A stretch of DNA of 64,000 bases from contig JABFQO010000006.1 in NCBI GenBank assembly GCA_019685575.1, positions 29,602-93,601 on the forward strand. The letters run 5' to 3'. The stretch's first letter is position 1, and each line of letters begins with the position of its first letter. The notes beneath the pieces are model-generated. The model had not been told where the DNA came from. It saw only the letters and a list, made by a program, of their open reading frames with translations, and did no database searches. The position numbers and the translations under genes are program-made. Source of the stretch: Candidatus Bathyarchaeota archaeon A05DMB-4 (GTDB taxonomy: Archaea > Thermoproteota > Bathyarchaeia > Bathyarchaeales > SOJC01). Positions 50,370 through 58,814 of the stretch are shown here, piece by piece.

Positions 50370-51454
50370 GTGTACATCGCTCCGAGCACTTTGCCGTCCT
50401 TAACGAGTCTGGCTGGAGCGTCTATGTGTCTTATCCAGTAAACGTTTTCTGGCAACGAGTCATACTTTGGTATGTTTGGGATTGCTTCCTTAAACGCGAG
50501 TTTTACGTAAAGGTATGGGATGTTGCCGTAATAGTCGCCTCTGAGTATCTTGCTCGCAAACGAGAAGAAATAAGACGTCGTGAACATTCTTCCAGCGTTT
50601 ATTTCAGTGGCACACGGTACACCTTGCTCGTCTTCTTTCAAGTCTACGCATGCGATTCCGTTAAAATTCGAATCAACCACCAAGACTGCCTCGGTTCCTA
50701 TCCTGTTCACTTTTGCGTCATGGATTGTTCTCTGAACAGCGGGCGTGCCCGTTACGCCTGACGGTGCGAGGTGTGGATAGATGTATTCCAGCCTTTCCCG
50801 TGTCATGCTGGTTACGAGTTCGCCGTCCTTCCATAAACTGTGAAAGGCCAAGTTTCTCCCTTTCAAATGCTTTTGCGCTATGAATGCCCATTTTTCGTTT
50901 CGGGCTTTCCAGTATTTTATCCAAGCCAGTGCGGTTTCCTTGTTGGTCGCTGGTGTGCTTCCGATGCCTCCGGCGCCTTGGGTTGCCCTTATCCATATGG
51001 GGGTTCCTAATTGTTCAAAAGCACGGTCGATGTCGGCTTCGTTTTTTATTGCTAAAGTTTCTGCGACTGGGACGTTTTTTTGTTTCCAACGGTTGGCGGA
51101 TTCGTATTTGTCTTGGCAGACACGGACTGCTTCTTTGGAAGGAAGAAACATGTTAGTCTCTATTTTCTCTCTATTTTCAGAAAGCGTAAACACTTCTATG
51201 TCTGGTTGCGGATGCAGAAACTCGATTTTTTCTTTCTCGATAATCTCGTTTAGTTTTGCTATGTAGTCGGCGTTGTTGGCGCGTGGAACGAGATACTTCT
51301 TTTCCGTAGGCGCCAAATGGAAGAAGTTAGGGTTGCTTTCTGTGCCTATTATGTGCAGTTTTTCTGGCGCAAGCTTTAGTGACATGATGAAATTTATTCC
51401 CGCTGGTCCTCCTGCTCCCGTTGCCATTATGCGTTTTATAGTCATGTGCATCAC
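50366..51454 (-). CDS. ATP-grasp carboxylate-amine ligase (carbamoyl-phosphate synthase-like fold)
   Basis: 362 aa. The N-terminal Rossmann-like domain has KRIMATGAGGPAGINFIMSL, the ATP-grasp fold KYESANRWKQKNVPVAETLA and GTPIWIRATQGAGGIGSTPA (glycine-rich loop), and FNGIACVDLKEDEQGVPCAT with EINAGRMF supplies the Mg-binding Glu/Asn. It could ligate an amino acid or carboxylate to a sugar, which would decorate the glycan. Four-nt overlaps with GPT upstream and HAD downstream. The substrate is unknown. Confidence 0.8.
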   Translation of the reverse strand: MMHMTIKRIMATGAGGPAGINFIMSLKLAPEKLHIIGTESNPNFFHLAPTEKKYLVPRANNADYIAKLNEIIEKEKIEFLHPQPDIEVFTLSENREKIETNMFLPSKEAVRVCQDKYESANRWKQKNVPVAETLAIKNEADIDRAFEQLGTPIWIRATQGAGGIGSTPATNKETALAWIKYWKARNEKWAFIAQKHLKGRNLAFHSLWKDGELVTSMTRERLEYIYPHLAPSGVTGTPAVQRTIHDAKVNRIGTEAVLVVDSNFNGIACVDLKEDEQGVPCATEINAGRMFTTSYFFSFASKILRGDYYGNIPYLYVKLAFKEAIPNIPKYDSLPENVYWIRHIDAPARLVKDGKVLGAMYT

Positions 51455-52308
51455 ATGAGAACGGCTATCAATGTGAAAACTGCGATTATAAGGGCTACGG
51501 TTGCGACGAGTTTGCGTTCTGTTAGCGGTCGATAATAGGCGATGAAGGTTAGTAGGCTTCTTCTGTGTTCTGCGCGAAGCTTGTTCCCGTCAAGAATCAG
51601 GCGCGCGGTTGTTCGAAAAATGAAGAAGTTCAACAGAATAAGCGCAGCGTTAAACACGTAAGGCAGAATGGAGATTAGTAGAGTTTGTTCCACGTTTGAG
51701 ATTAACGCGTACGAGGCAAGAGATATTCCGATGGCGAAGGTACCCGTGTTTCCGACGAAAATTTTTCCCGCAAAATTAAACACTGCAAGCAAGAGGTACG
51801 TCGCCAACGGCAAGGCATAAAGCAGAACACCTTGACCAGATTTCACCATCAAACCAATCATAATGATGGACGGCCCAATGGTTTCTAGGCCGTTTAAGCC
51901 GCCGAGTTGGTTGATTACGTTGGTGGTTACTGTGATTATGAGGGGGATTATTATTATGTAGAAGTAGATGCCGAACTCTATCTTGCCGAAAATGTACGTC
52001 GCCATAGCCGTGCTTTCCGGGTGTAAGGCTTCACGCATCACGGCCAACGGCAACGCGGCAAAGAGGGGTAAGAATGCTTTGTATCGCCATCTGAGGCTCA
52101 TCCAGTCGTCTAATAAGCCTAGAAAGCCGCCGAAGAGTATGCAGACGGCAAGTGCCAAGGCAGCGGATGAGAAGGAAGAATCTGACTGGTTATAGTAGGC
52201 ATGTAGCAAGAACAAGTACACTGCACTGATTATGACGTAGATTACGCCCAAGCCGTTTGGAACAAGCGGTTTGTCTGGTTTATGTTGGTCCACTGCCTTT
52301 GGGAACAA
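51451..52308 (-). CDS. GlcNAc-1-phosphate:polyprenyl-phosphate transferase (AglH/GPT/MraY family), lacking TM1
   Basis: A 285-aa PNPT-family membrane enzyme that starts a lipid-linked glycan by transferring sugar-1-P from UDP-GlcNAc to dolichyl phosphate. It has DVHKP-like AVDQHKPDKPLVPNGLGVIY, GFLGLLDDWMSLRWRYK (DDxxx), TNVINQLGGLNGLETI and KIFVGNTGTFAIG, with a cytosolic HRRSLLTF loop. GPT enzymes normally have one more helix before the DxHKP motif; here the TTG start lies only a few residues ahead of it. The upstream frame is the same as aglB, cut by its TAG. Confidence 0.85.
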   Translation of the reverse strand: MFPKAVDQHKPDKPLVPNGLGVIYVIISAVYLFLLHAYYNQSDSSFSSAALALAVCILFGGFLGLLDDWMSLRWRYKAFLPLFAALPLAVMREALHPESTAMATYIFGKIEFGIYFYIIIIPLIITVTTNVINQLGGLNGLETIGPSIIMIGLMVKSGQGVLLYALPLATYLLLAVFNFAGKIFVGNTGTFAIGISLASYALISNVEQTLLISILPYVFNAALILLNFFIFRTTARLILDGNKLRAEHRRSLLTFIAYYRPLTERKLVATVALIIAVFTLIAVLM

Positions 52309-52314
52309 GGCTTT

Positions 52315-54501
52315 CTAGTCCTTATAGTTTATCTTGTAAATCGCCACGATCGGATCGATGCCTATGTTGTAGGCTGGTCGTGTTGACGGGAAGAATGCGG
52401 CTTCTTGGAAGTACCCTTGCATGCCCACTGTCTCCGCGGCAGTTTCTGCGTCGTAGCCTAGAAGAACACGATCATGAGCATAGTACATTAACTTGTACAG
52501 CGTTGAACTCATCCCCACTTTGTTATCGACAAGGTTCGGGGTCTGTCCAGCCGGGGCTGTGTTGTCCTTTCCTAGGCTATAGTTCCCGAAAACGTTGTCG
52601 TTACCGTTAGCGAAGGTGAAGTTAGCCGCGATTTTCGCCATCCACCTCCATTTTCCTTCGTCTCCGTACTGTGCTTCGGGATAGTTATTCGCCGAATCGT
52701 CTTTGAAAGTGACGAAAACGAGGATGTAGTCGGGTCTGCCGAGTTGTTCCTTCAAGATTTTTATTGCTTGAGTTTCGTTGGACATGTAAACGGCGCCGAT
52801 TAACGATATGTGTGTTGTGTTGAATGTTGCGTTGTCAGCGAGGGATGTTCTGTTACCTTCTACAGTTATCCAATAGCCGTAGTCCCACCAACTGCAAATA
52901 GTAGCGCCCGACGGCGTCGCAGTTCTCATCCACGCCAACGCGTCAAGCCAGTCAGTCAGGGGAAACGTGGCGCGTACGCCTATGCTGTCTGACGCTATGG
53001 TAACCGGAGAATACGCGTGACTAAACACTCTTGGAAACGGCAAAGCCACCGTCCATACTACAAGGAAGAACATGAGCAACACCATGATACCGCTAAACTC
53101 TTTACCAACTCTTTCCACACCGATCTTCTTTCCGATCGAAATCTTCGGCGTTTCTCTGACCAGAGTGAGGAAGGGCTTAACTATGCTCACCAAACCGTAA
53201 GCCCAAAGAATACAAAACGCGGGTGCAAGTAGCACAGTCAACCGTACCATGGACGAGGCAAAATAGAGCCCAGTTAACCCATAAATTGTTATGAACAAGT
53301 TTCGTTCCGTAAGGTTCCAGATGGCAAAGGCGAGTCCGATCAGGAAGAAGATTATGCCTACGCCGTAGTCGTAGTAAAACGTGCCCCAAGCAGTGATGCG
53401 GTGTTCCTGCACAGACTCGATTAACGGAACGCCCAGCCGTTCAAACGGGTTCAGTACGGAAATAAACTTTCCAACAGGAGAACTTATTAGCCCAACTTGT
53501 GAGAGCAGAGCCACCGCGCCGATTAACGCAGCAAAGAAAAGAATTATGTACGTTATTTTCCAACGGGGCGTCTGCACCGTTCGCAGTATTTCGCTAAGCA
53601 GAAGCAGCATGAAAACTCCCAAGACGGGCAATATAGCAGAACTAAACAGAAACGCGGGGGATAATTTTGGCACATGCATCGCGATGAAGAGTCCCAAGCC
53701 GAAGGTGATGCTGTAGGAAAAGAGTAGACGGCTAGAATATCGTCTCGTCAGGATTAGGACAAACACAAAAAGCGTCGTCATAGCGATCGGATAAAGCGAA
53801 GCCCCCCAGCCAGCAGTGATATAGCCCAACGTTAAGCCCGCTGCCACCATATAGCCTACGGCGAATTTTGTGGGGCGCTCTTTGTCTAGGCTTCTCAAGA
53901 AGAAAAGGGCGAACAATAGAATGGCTACTATACCGATCGACTCGTCGTCGAAGAACCCGAGCGACACTCTCGAGATGAATGACGGGTTTAAAGCAAGGAA
54001 AAGCATCGAGAAGATTCCGACAGTTTTGCCGCCGATGTCTTTACCCAAGAAGTATATGACCAAGCATGCGAGGGTGCCGAAGAAGGCTGGGAAGAGTATG
54101 CAGAAGTCTTTGAGGGTAATGTTAACACCTAGCAAGTGTACAATTTGATAAAGAAAAGACGCCGTCATCGGCAAACCAGGATACGCAAGGCCTGGAACAT
54201 TCACGCCCAGAGGATACCAACGATACGTATCCCGCCAATTCAGCCACGAAGAAGGGTTACCCGCGTCAAACCATGTTGGGATTCCAGTGTTGGTTAAATA
54301 TTCCGTGAAGCGGTATTGAAAGTAGGGGTCAAACTCGGATAAGTACATGCCCCACCGCATCGGAAGAATGCGGAGTACAAAAGCAAGCAGAAGAATAAGT
54401 ACGACTATGGAGGTTGTTATGAGAGTTGAATGAGAAATTTTTGGACGCAGATTTCCTATCTTCTTCAGAGTATTCCAAATTTTTTCTCTGGTTGTCAACA
54501 T
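52315..54501 (-). CDS. aglB: STT3/AglB oligosaccharyltransferase
   Basis: A 728-aa enzyme transferring the lipid-linked glycan to Asn of N-x-S/T sequons on the outer face. Eleven or more helices are followed by a soluble C-terminal domain. Motifs: LSEFDPYFQYRFTEYL (first external loop Asp), SLGFFDDESIGI (DE), SVQEHRITAWGTF (SVxE-like flexible loop) and the catalytic-domain CSWWDYGYWITVEGNRTS (WWDYG). Start ATG 54501, the first gene of a seven-gene coupled operon. The protein itself contains several sequons near its C-terminus. Confidence 0.95.
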   Translation of the reverse strand: MLTTREKIWNTLKKIGNLRPKISHSTLITTSIVVLILLLAFVLRILPMRWGMYLSEFDPYFQYRFTEYLTNTGIPTWFDAGNPSSWLNWRDTYRWYPLGVNVPGLAYPGLPMTASFLYQIVHLLGVNITLKDFCILFPAFFGTLACLVIYFLGKDIGGKTVGIFSMLFLALNPSFISRVSLGFFDDESIGIVAILLFALFFLRSLDKERPTKFAVGYMVAAGLTLGYITAGWGASLYPIAMTTLFVFVLILTRRYSSRLLFSYSITFGLGLFIAMHVPKLSPAFLFSSAILPVLGVFMLLLLSEILRTVQTPRWKITYIILFFAALIGAVALLSQVGLISSPVGKFISVLNPFERLGVPLIESVQEHRITAWGTFYYDYGVGIIFFLIGLAFAIWNLTERNLFITIYGLTGLYFASSMVRLTVLLAPAFCILWAYGLVSIVKPFLTLVRETPKISIGKKIGVERVGKEFSGIMVLLMFFLVVWTVALPFPRVFSHAYSPVTIASDSIGVRATFPLTDWLDALAWMRTATPSGATICSWWDYGYWITVEGNRTSLADNATFNTTHISLIGAVYMSNETQAIKILKEQLGRPDYILVFVTFKDDSANNYPEAQYGDEGKWRWMAKIAANFTFANGNDNVFGNYSLGKDNTAPAGQTPNLVDNKVGMSSTLYKLMYYAHDRVLLGYDAETAAETVGMQGYFQEAAFFPSTRPAYNIGIDPIVAIYKINYKD

Positions 54502-54560
54502 GTAACCCTTCTTTTCACATCAAGATAAGTGAACCCTTTTATTTTCCTTACGGTTGATGC

Positions 54561-55691
54561 TTAAACAGTTTTTCGTGCATAGCCGCATTTTGTTGGGTCG
54601 TAGAAGGGGAATTTAACTATTTCTCCTTCAGTCATTTTTTCGCGTATCCTCACCTCTACCTTGTCGCCTACTGTTGCGTGCTCGGCGGCAACGTATGCCA
54701 TGGCTATGCCGATTTTGAGTAGAGGAGAGTACGTGCCGCTTGTTACGGTGCCGATTTTTTGCCCGCCCTTGAACACTTCGTGGTGTTGACGTGGGATGCC
54801 TGCTTCCGACATGCGAATACCGACGCGTTTTCTTTTCACGCCCTCGGTTTTCTGTTTTTGCAAGGCGTCTTTTCCTATGAAGGCTTCTTTTTCGAGCTTC
54901 ACGACGAAACCTAATCCTGCTTCTAGTGGTGTAGTGGTTTCGTCAATGTCGTTTCCGTAGAGGCACATGCCAGCTTCCAACCGCAAAGTGTCGCGTGCGC
55001 CCAAGCCGCACGGTGGTATGCCGAATTCTTCGCCCGCTTTTAAAACATTGTTCCACACTGTCACGGCGTTTCCGGGTTTTTCCAGCGGAGTATCCCAGAC
55101 GAACACTTCAAACCCGTCTTCGCCCGTGTAGCCTGTTCTTGACAAAAAGGTTTTTATGTCCGCCAGTTTTGTCCAGCCGCATTTGAAACGTTGAATCATG
55201 CTGAGGTTTTCGGTGGAGATTTTCTGCAGCGTTTTTTCGGCTTTTGGTCCTTGTACGGCGAACATTGCGATGTTGTCGGAGACGTCTTCGACTTGGACGT
55301 TGAAATTTGCAGCGTTTTTAACGAGCCAATCGTAGTCTTTGTCTCGGTTGGCAGCGTTGTACACCGCGAGGAACTTTTCTTGCTCAAGCCTTGAAAGAAC
55401 AAAATCGTCCTTTATCCCGCCGTTTTCGTTGCAGAAGGTTGAATACTGCGCGCTCAAGGGGGTTAGTTTTGCAACATCGTTTGTGGTCACGTAGTTAAGG
55501 AATTTTTCGGCGTCTTTGCCTATGATTAAAGCGCGTCCCATGTGGGTAATGTCAAAAATGCCGGCTCCGTTGCGGACTGCCATGTGTTCTGGGGTGATGT
55601 TCTTGTACCACATGGGCATTTCGAACCCGGCGAAAGGTTCCATCTTGGCGTTTTTGCGGTGAAACTCGTACAAATGCGTCTTTTTAATCAA
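54561..55691 (-). CDS. gcvT: aminomethyltransferase, glycine cleavage system T protein
   Basis: A 376-aa tetrahydropterin/folate-dependent T protein: releases ammonia from the aminomethyl-lipoyl H protein and forms methylene-H4F. FAGFEMPMWYKNITPEHMAV, GIFDITHMGRALIIGKDAEK, SRTGYTGEDGFEVFV and GLGARDTLRLEAGMCLYGND (catalytic Asp) are present. The other gcv genes are not in the window; SHMT is at 33.7 kb. TTG start at 55691. Confidence 0.93.
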   Translation of the reverse strand: MIKKTHLYEFHRKNAKMEPFAGFEMPMWYKNITPEHMAVRNGAGIFDITHMGRALIIGKDAEKFLNYVTTNDVAKLTPLSAQYSTFCNENGGIKDDFVLSRLEQEKFLAVYNAANRDKDYDWLVKNAANFNVQVEDVSDNIAMFAVQGPKAEKTLQKISTENLSMIQRFKCGWTKLADIKTFLSRTGYTGEDGFEVFVWDTPLEKPGNAVTVWNNVLKAGEEFGIPPCGLGARDTLRLEAGMCLYGNDIDETTTPLEAGLGFVVKLEKEAFIGKDALQKQKTEGVKRKRVGIRMSEAGIPRQHHEVFKGGQKIGTVTSGTYSPLLKIGIAMAYVAAEHATVGDKVEVRIREKMTEGEIVKFPFYDPTKCGYARKTV

Positions 55692-55756
55692 GCATTTTCC
55701 CTCGTCCAGTTGCGTAAATGAACGTTACTCGTTAAAACGCAAGCGTGCTTAAAATT

Positions 55757-55927
55757 TTATTGTTTTTTTATGGGTTTGACTTCCACGTTTTGAGGAATGA
55801 ACGACAGTTTTCTTCCGCATTTCGGGCATTTGCCGTTGTGTTTTTGGATGATCTCGTCGGGCGGCTTAAGATCCTCGCCTTCGTACAACATTTGACCACA
55901 TTCTTGACAAACAACTTTTTGAGGCAT
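55757..55927 (-). CDS. 56-aa zinc-ribbon protein
   Basis: Minus strand ATG 55927 opens MPQKVVCQECGQMLYEGEDL, then PPDEIIQKHNGKCPKCGRKL and SFIPQNVEVKPIKKQ. Two CxxC knuckles (CQEC, CPKC) make one zinc-ribbon. AGGGAG directly upstream is a good ribosome site. It resembles small archaeal zinc-ribbon proteins of unknown role found near information-processing genes. It lies between gcvT and topA. Confidence 0.8.
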   Translation of the reverse strand: MPQKVVCQECGQMLYEGEDLKPPDEIIQKHNGKCPKCGRKLSFIPQNVEVKPIKKQ

Positions 55928-56018
55928 TCTCCCTTTGCTCCCTTTACAGCACCAAATCTCAACTACCGCAACCTATTTATAATTATCGAAAAATCTTCAA
56001 CGAAAAGGCTCTCTCAAA

Positions 56019-58097
56019 ATGGAAAACTATACGCTTATAGTTACCGAAAAACCCGACGCCGCGAAACGCATTGCCCAAGCACTCGACGCTGATGGAAAAC
56101 CACAAAACGCAAAAAGAAACGGTGTGCCCTACTTCGTCGCTCAACGAAACAGAACAATCCTAGTCGTTCCAGCAATCGGTCACCTTTACACGGTTATGCA
56201 AGAAGACGGAAAACGCGGCGGCTATCCAGTTTTTAATTTTAAATGGGCACCTCGTTATGCGGCAGAGAAAACTGCGCAAAGAACCCGCCTCTGGATAGAC
56301 ACCATATCCAGTTTTGCAGAAAACGCTGCTGATTTTATCGACGCATGCGACTATGACGTTGAAGGCAGCCTTATCGGCTACACTATACTCAAATACGCAT
56401 GCAACGGCAAGGAACGGGTAGCTAAGAGAATGAAATACTCTACCTTAACGAAGCCAGATTTAGAAAAAGCCTACGAACAGCCCTTAGCCCACTTGGACTT
56501 TGCGCTAATCGAAGCAGGACGCACGCGGCATGAAGTTGACTGGTTGTACGGCATCAACCTTTCACGAGCCCTCACTCAAGCCGCAAAACGCCAAAGCGGA
56601 ACATACGCCACGTTAAGCACAGGGCGAGTGCAAGGACCCACGTTAAGGTTTTTGGTAACGAGAGAACACGAAATAAACTGCCATGTACCTACGCCCTACT
56701 GGACTGTCCATGCTGAATTGGAAATTGATGGCAAAATTTTCGAGGCTGCGTACGAGAAAAGCGTTATTGGCAGTAAGGCTGAGGCAGCCGCGATTGTGGA
56801 GGCTTGCAAGGGTAAGTCTGGCATAGTCGACAGAGTTGATGTAAAAGAGAGCCATGTGGCACCTCCGTTTCCGTTTGATTTAGGTGCTTTACAGTACGAG
56901 GCTTACGGAGTTTTCGGCTATACACCGAGCCGCACAAGCAGCATCGCTCAAAGGCTCTATTTGGACGCGTTAATTTCGTACCCCCGCACAAGCAGCCAAA
57001 AACTTCCCAAAACCATCGGTTACAGGCAAATTTTGAACGGGCTGAAACGGGAAAAAACTTACGGCAATCTAGCGCAGGACCTTCTTGCAAAAGAAACATT
57101 AAAGCCAAATGAAAGAAAACAAGAGGACCCTGCTCACCCAGCGATTTATCCGACTGGAAACTTGCCCGACCGGCAATTAGATGTCTCTGAGAGGAGAATT
57201 TGGGATTTAATAGTGCGGCGTTTTATGGCTGTCTTCGGCGAGCCGGCTCTCAAGCAGGACATGCGAGTTTCCGTAGCCGTAGATGGGCATCACTTTTTCT
57301 TGCATGGTCGACAAATTCTCAGAGATGGGTGGATGCGGTTCTACAAGCCCTACGTACGTTCGAAAGAAATTGCACTTCCACCCGTTAAAGAGGGCGACAA
57401 AATAGACGTACGAAAAATAATCTGCAACGATAAATTCACAATCCCCCCACCAAGGTACACGCCCAGCAGCCTGTTAAGAAAAATGGAAACTGAAGGCATC
57501 GGCACCAAAGCCACACGCGCCGAAATCATCGAAACACTCTACAACCGCAAATACATAACAGACAAGACCATCGCGGTTACGGATTTGGGCTTCGACGTAA
57601 CCGAAACCCTACACGACTTTTGCCCCGGCGTAATCTCCGTTGAGCTCACTAAACAACTTGAGCAGAAGATGGAACAAATTCAAAACGGCGAAGAAACCCG
57701 CGAAAACGTACTACGCGAGGCTGTAGCGTATTTAGCGCCTTTGCTTGAAGAATTCAAACGAAACGAAGAAGCCATCGGCAAAGCCCTAAGCGAGGCGGTT
57801 AGAAAGGCGAGAATTCAGGAAAGAATCCTCGGCAATTGCCCCGCATGCGGAACTGGCAAGCTCATGATACTCTACTCGCGCAAAACGGGCAAACGCTTCA
57901 TCGGCTGCACCAACTACTTCAAAAACCAATGCAAAACAAGCCTACCTCTTCCGCAAAAAGGCTTGGTTAAAGCAACTGGTCGAACCTGTAGAGTGTGTGG
58001 CTGGCCAACGGTAACCGTGCGGTTTGCTGGACGAAGGCCGTGGCAGTTTTGCGTAAACCCGGCATGCCCGCAAAAACGGAAAGGGTCTGGGGGTTGA
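56019..58097 (+). CDS. topA: DNA topoisomerase I, type IA
   Basis: A 692-aa enzyme relaxing negative supercoils. TOPRIM: LIVTEKPDAAKRIAQAL (Glu10) and DACDYDVEGSLIG (Asp111/Asp113). Catalytic Tyr321 in ALISYPRTSSQ, with the family YGINLSRALTQAA and GRVQGPTLRFLV motifs. The C-terminus carries two Cys4 zinc fingers (CPACGTGK..CTNYFKNQC and CRVCGWPT..CVNPACP) for DNA binding. ATG 56019, TATA-like TTATAATTATC near 55976. It is followed 3 nt later by a small zinc protein. Confidence 0.95.
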   Translation: MENYTLIVTEKPDAAKRIAQALDADGKPQNAKRNGVPYFVAQRNRTILVVPAIGHLYTVMQEDGKRGGYPVFNFKWAPRYAAEKTAQRTRLWIDTISSFAENAADFIDACDYDVEGSLIGYTILKYACNGKERVAKRMKYSTLTKPDLEKAYEQPLAHLDFALIEAGRTRHEVDWLYGINLSRALTQAAKRQSGTYATLSTGRVQGPTLRFLVTREHEINCHVPTPYWTVHAELEIDGKIFEAAYEKSVIGSKAEAAAIVEACKGKSGIVDRVDVKESHVAPPFPFDLGALQYEAYGVFGYTPSRTSSIAQRLYLDALISYPRTSSQKLPKTIGYRQILNGLKREKTYGNLAQDLLAKETLKPNERKQEDPAHPAIYPTGNLPDRQLDVSERRIWDLIVRRFMAVFGEPALKQDMRVSVAVDGHHFFLHGRQILRDGWMRFYKPYVRSKEIALPPVKEGDKIDVRKIICNDKFTIPPPRYTPSSLLRKMETEGIGTKATRAEIIETLYNRKYITDKTIAVTDLGFDVTETLHDFCPGVISVELTKQLEQKMEQIQNGEETRENVLREAVAYLAPLLEEFKRNEEAIGKALSEAVRKARIQERILGNCPACGTGKLMILYSRKTGKRFIGCTNYFKNQCKTSLPLPQKGLVKATGRTCRVCGWPTVTVRFAGRRPWQFCVNPACPQKRKGSGG

Positions 58098-58100
58098 CGG

Positions 58101-58337
58101 ATGAAATGCAAGGTATGCGATAAAAGGGTGAAAGAAGGAAAAGCATACTGCGAACACCACGCGAAAGCATACGAAAACGTGGTCGATAAATACGACTCTT
58201 GGAACAAAGCCCTAGGCGTCACGTGGAAAGTCTACCTAGACGAAATCATAAAAAACCCGCTCACAGGGTCTTGGGCAAAAGAAGTTGCGCAACAGTTGCT
58301 CGAGGAAAATTCTATATCTGGAATAAACTCAAACTAA
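58101..58337 (+). CDS. small zinc-binding conserved archaeal protein
   Basis: 78 aa. The N-terminal knuckle MKCKVCDKRVKEGKAYCEHH has two CxxC-like pairs plus His (C3, C6, C17, H19/H20), probably a treble-clef or zinc finger. An alpha-helical portion follows (ENVVDKYDSWNKALGVTWKV, EIIKNPLTGSWAKEVAQQLL). It sits 3 nt downstream of topA, so it is co-transcribed with it. Function is unknown. Confidence 0.75.
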   Translation: MKCKVCDKRVKEGKAYCEHHAKAYENVVDKYDSWNKALGVTWKVYLDEIIKNPLTGSWAKEVAQQLLEENSISGINSN

Positions 58338-58373
58338 GCATCAACATTCAGGCACGTTTCAGTGGAGAAAACT

Positions 58374-58814
58374 ATGAAGAAAATCCTTGTGCTCTATTAC
58401 AGCAGAACTGGCAACACGGAAAAAATGGCGCATGCAGTGGCGGAAGGCGCTAGGACGGTTCAAGGCGTTGAAGTGAAACTGGATTATCATGTGACGCCCG
58501 AAGAACTCGCGAGTTTTGACGCTGTCGCGGTGGGAACGCCAACCTACCATCACGACATGAGCACTGACATTAAAACTCTTTTTGAAGAAGTTGCCGTGAA
58601 GAAACTCGAACTAAAAAACAAAGTCGGCGCGGCTTTCGGCTCTTACGGTTGGAGCGGTGAAGCACCGAGATTGGTTCTCGAAATTTTGAAGAACAAGTTT
58701 CAGATGCGTACTGTTGAGCCTCCGTTAATTGTGAAGTATGAGCCTGACCAAGTGGGCCTTGCAAAGTGCCGAGAACTCGGAAAGAAAATCGCTGAGCTTA
58801 CGCTTGGTGTTTAG
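58374..58814 (+). CDS. flavodoxin
   Basis: A 146-aa FMN electron carrier. ILVLYYSRTGNTEKMAHAVA (about 3-22) forms the phosphate-binding loop, AVAVGTPTYHHDMSTDIKTL (about 52) and AAFGSYGWSGEAPRLVLEIL (about 86) the isoalloxazine loops. ATG 58374 is preferred to the in-frame GTG at 58362, since GTGGAG just upstream is its ribosome site. It overlaps the convergent polB end by 4 nt. Could serve Por/Kor electron flow or a methyltransferase partner. Confidence 0.9.
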   Translation: MKKILVLYYSRTGNTEKMAHAVAEGARTVQGVEVKLDYHVTPEELASFDAVAVGTPTYHHDMSTDIKTLFEEVAVKKLELKNKVGAAFGSYGWSGEAPRLVLEILKNKFQMRTVEPPLIVKYEPDQVGLAKCRELGKKIAELTLGV

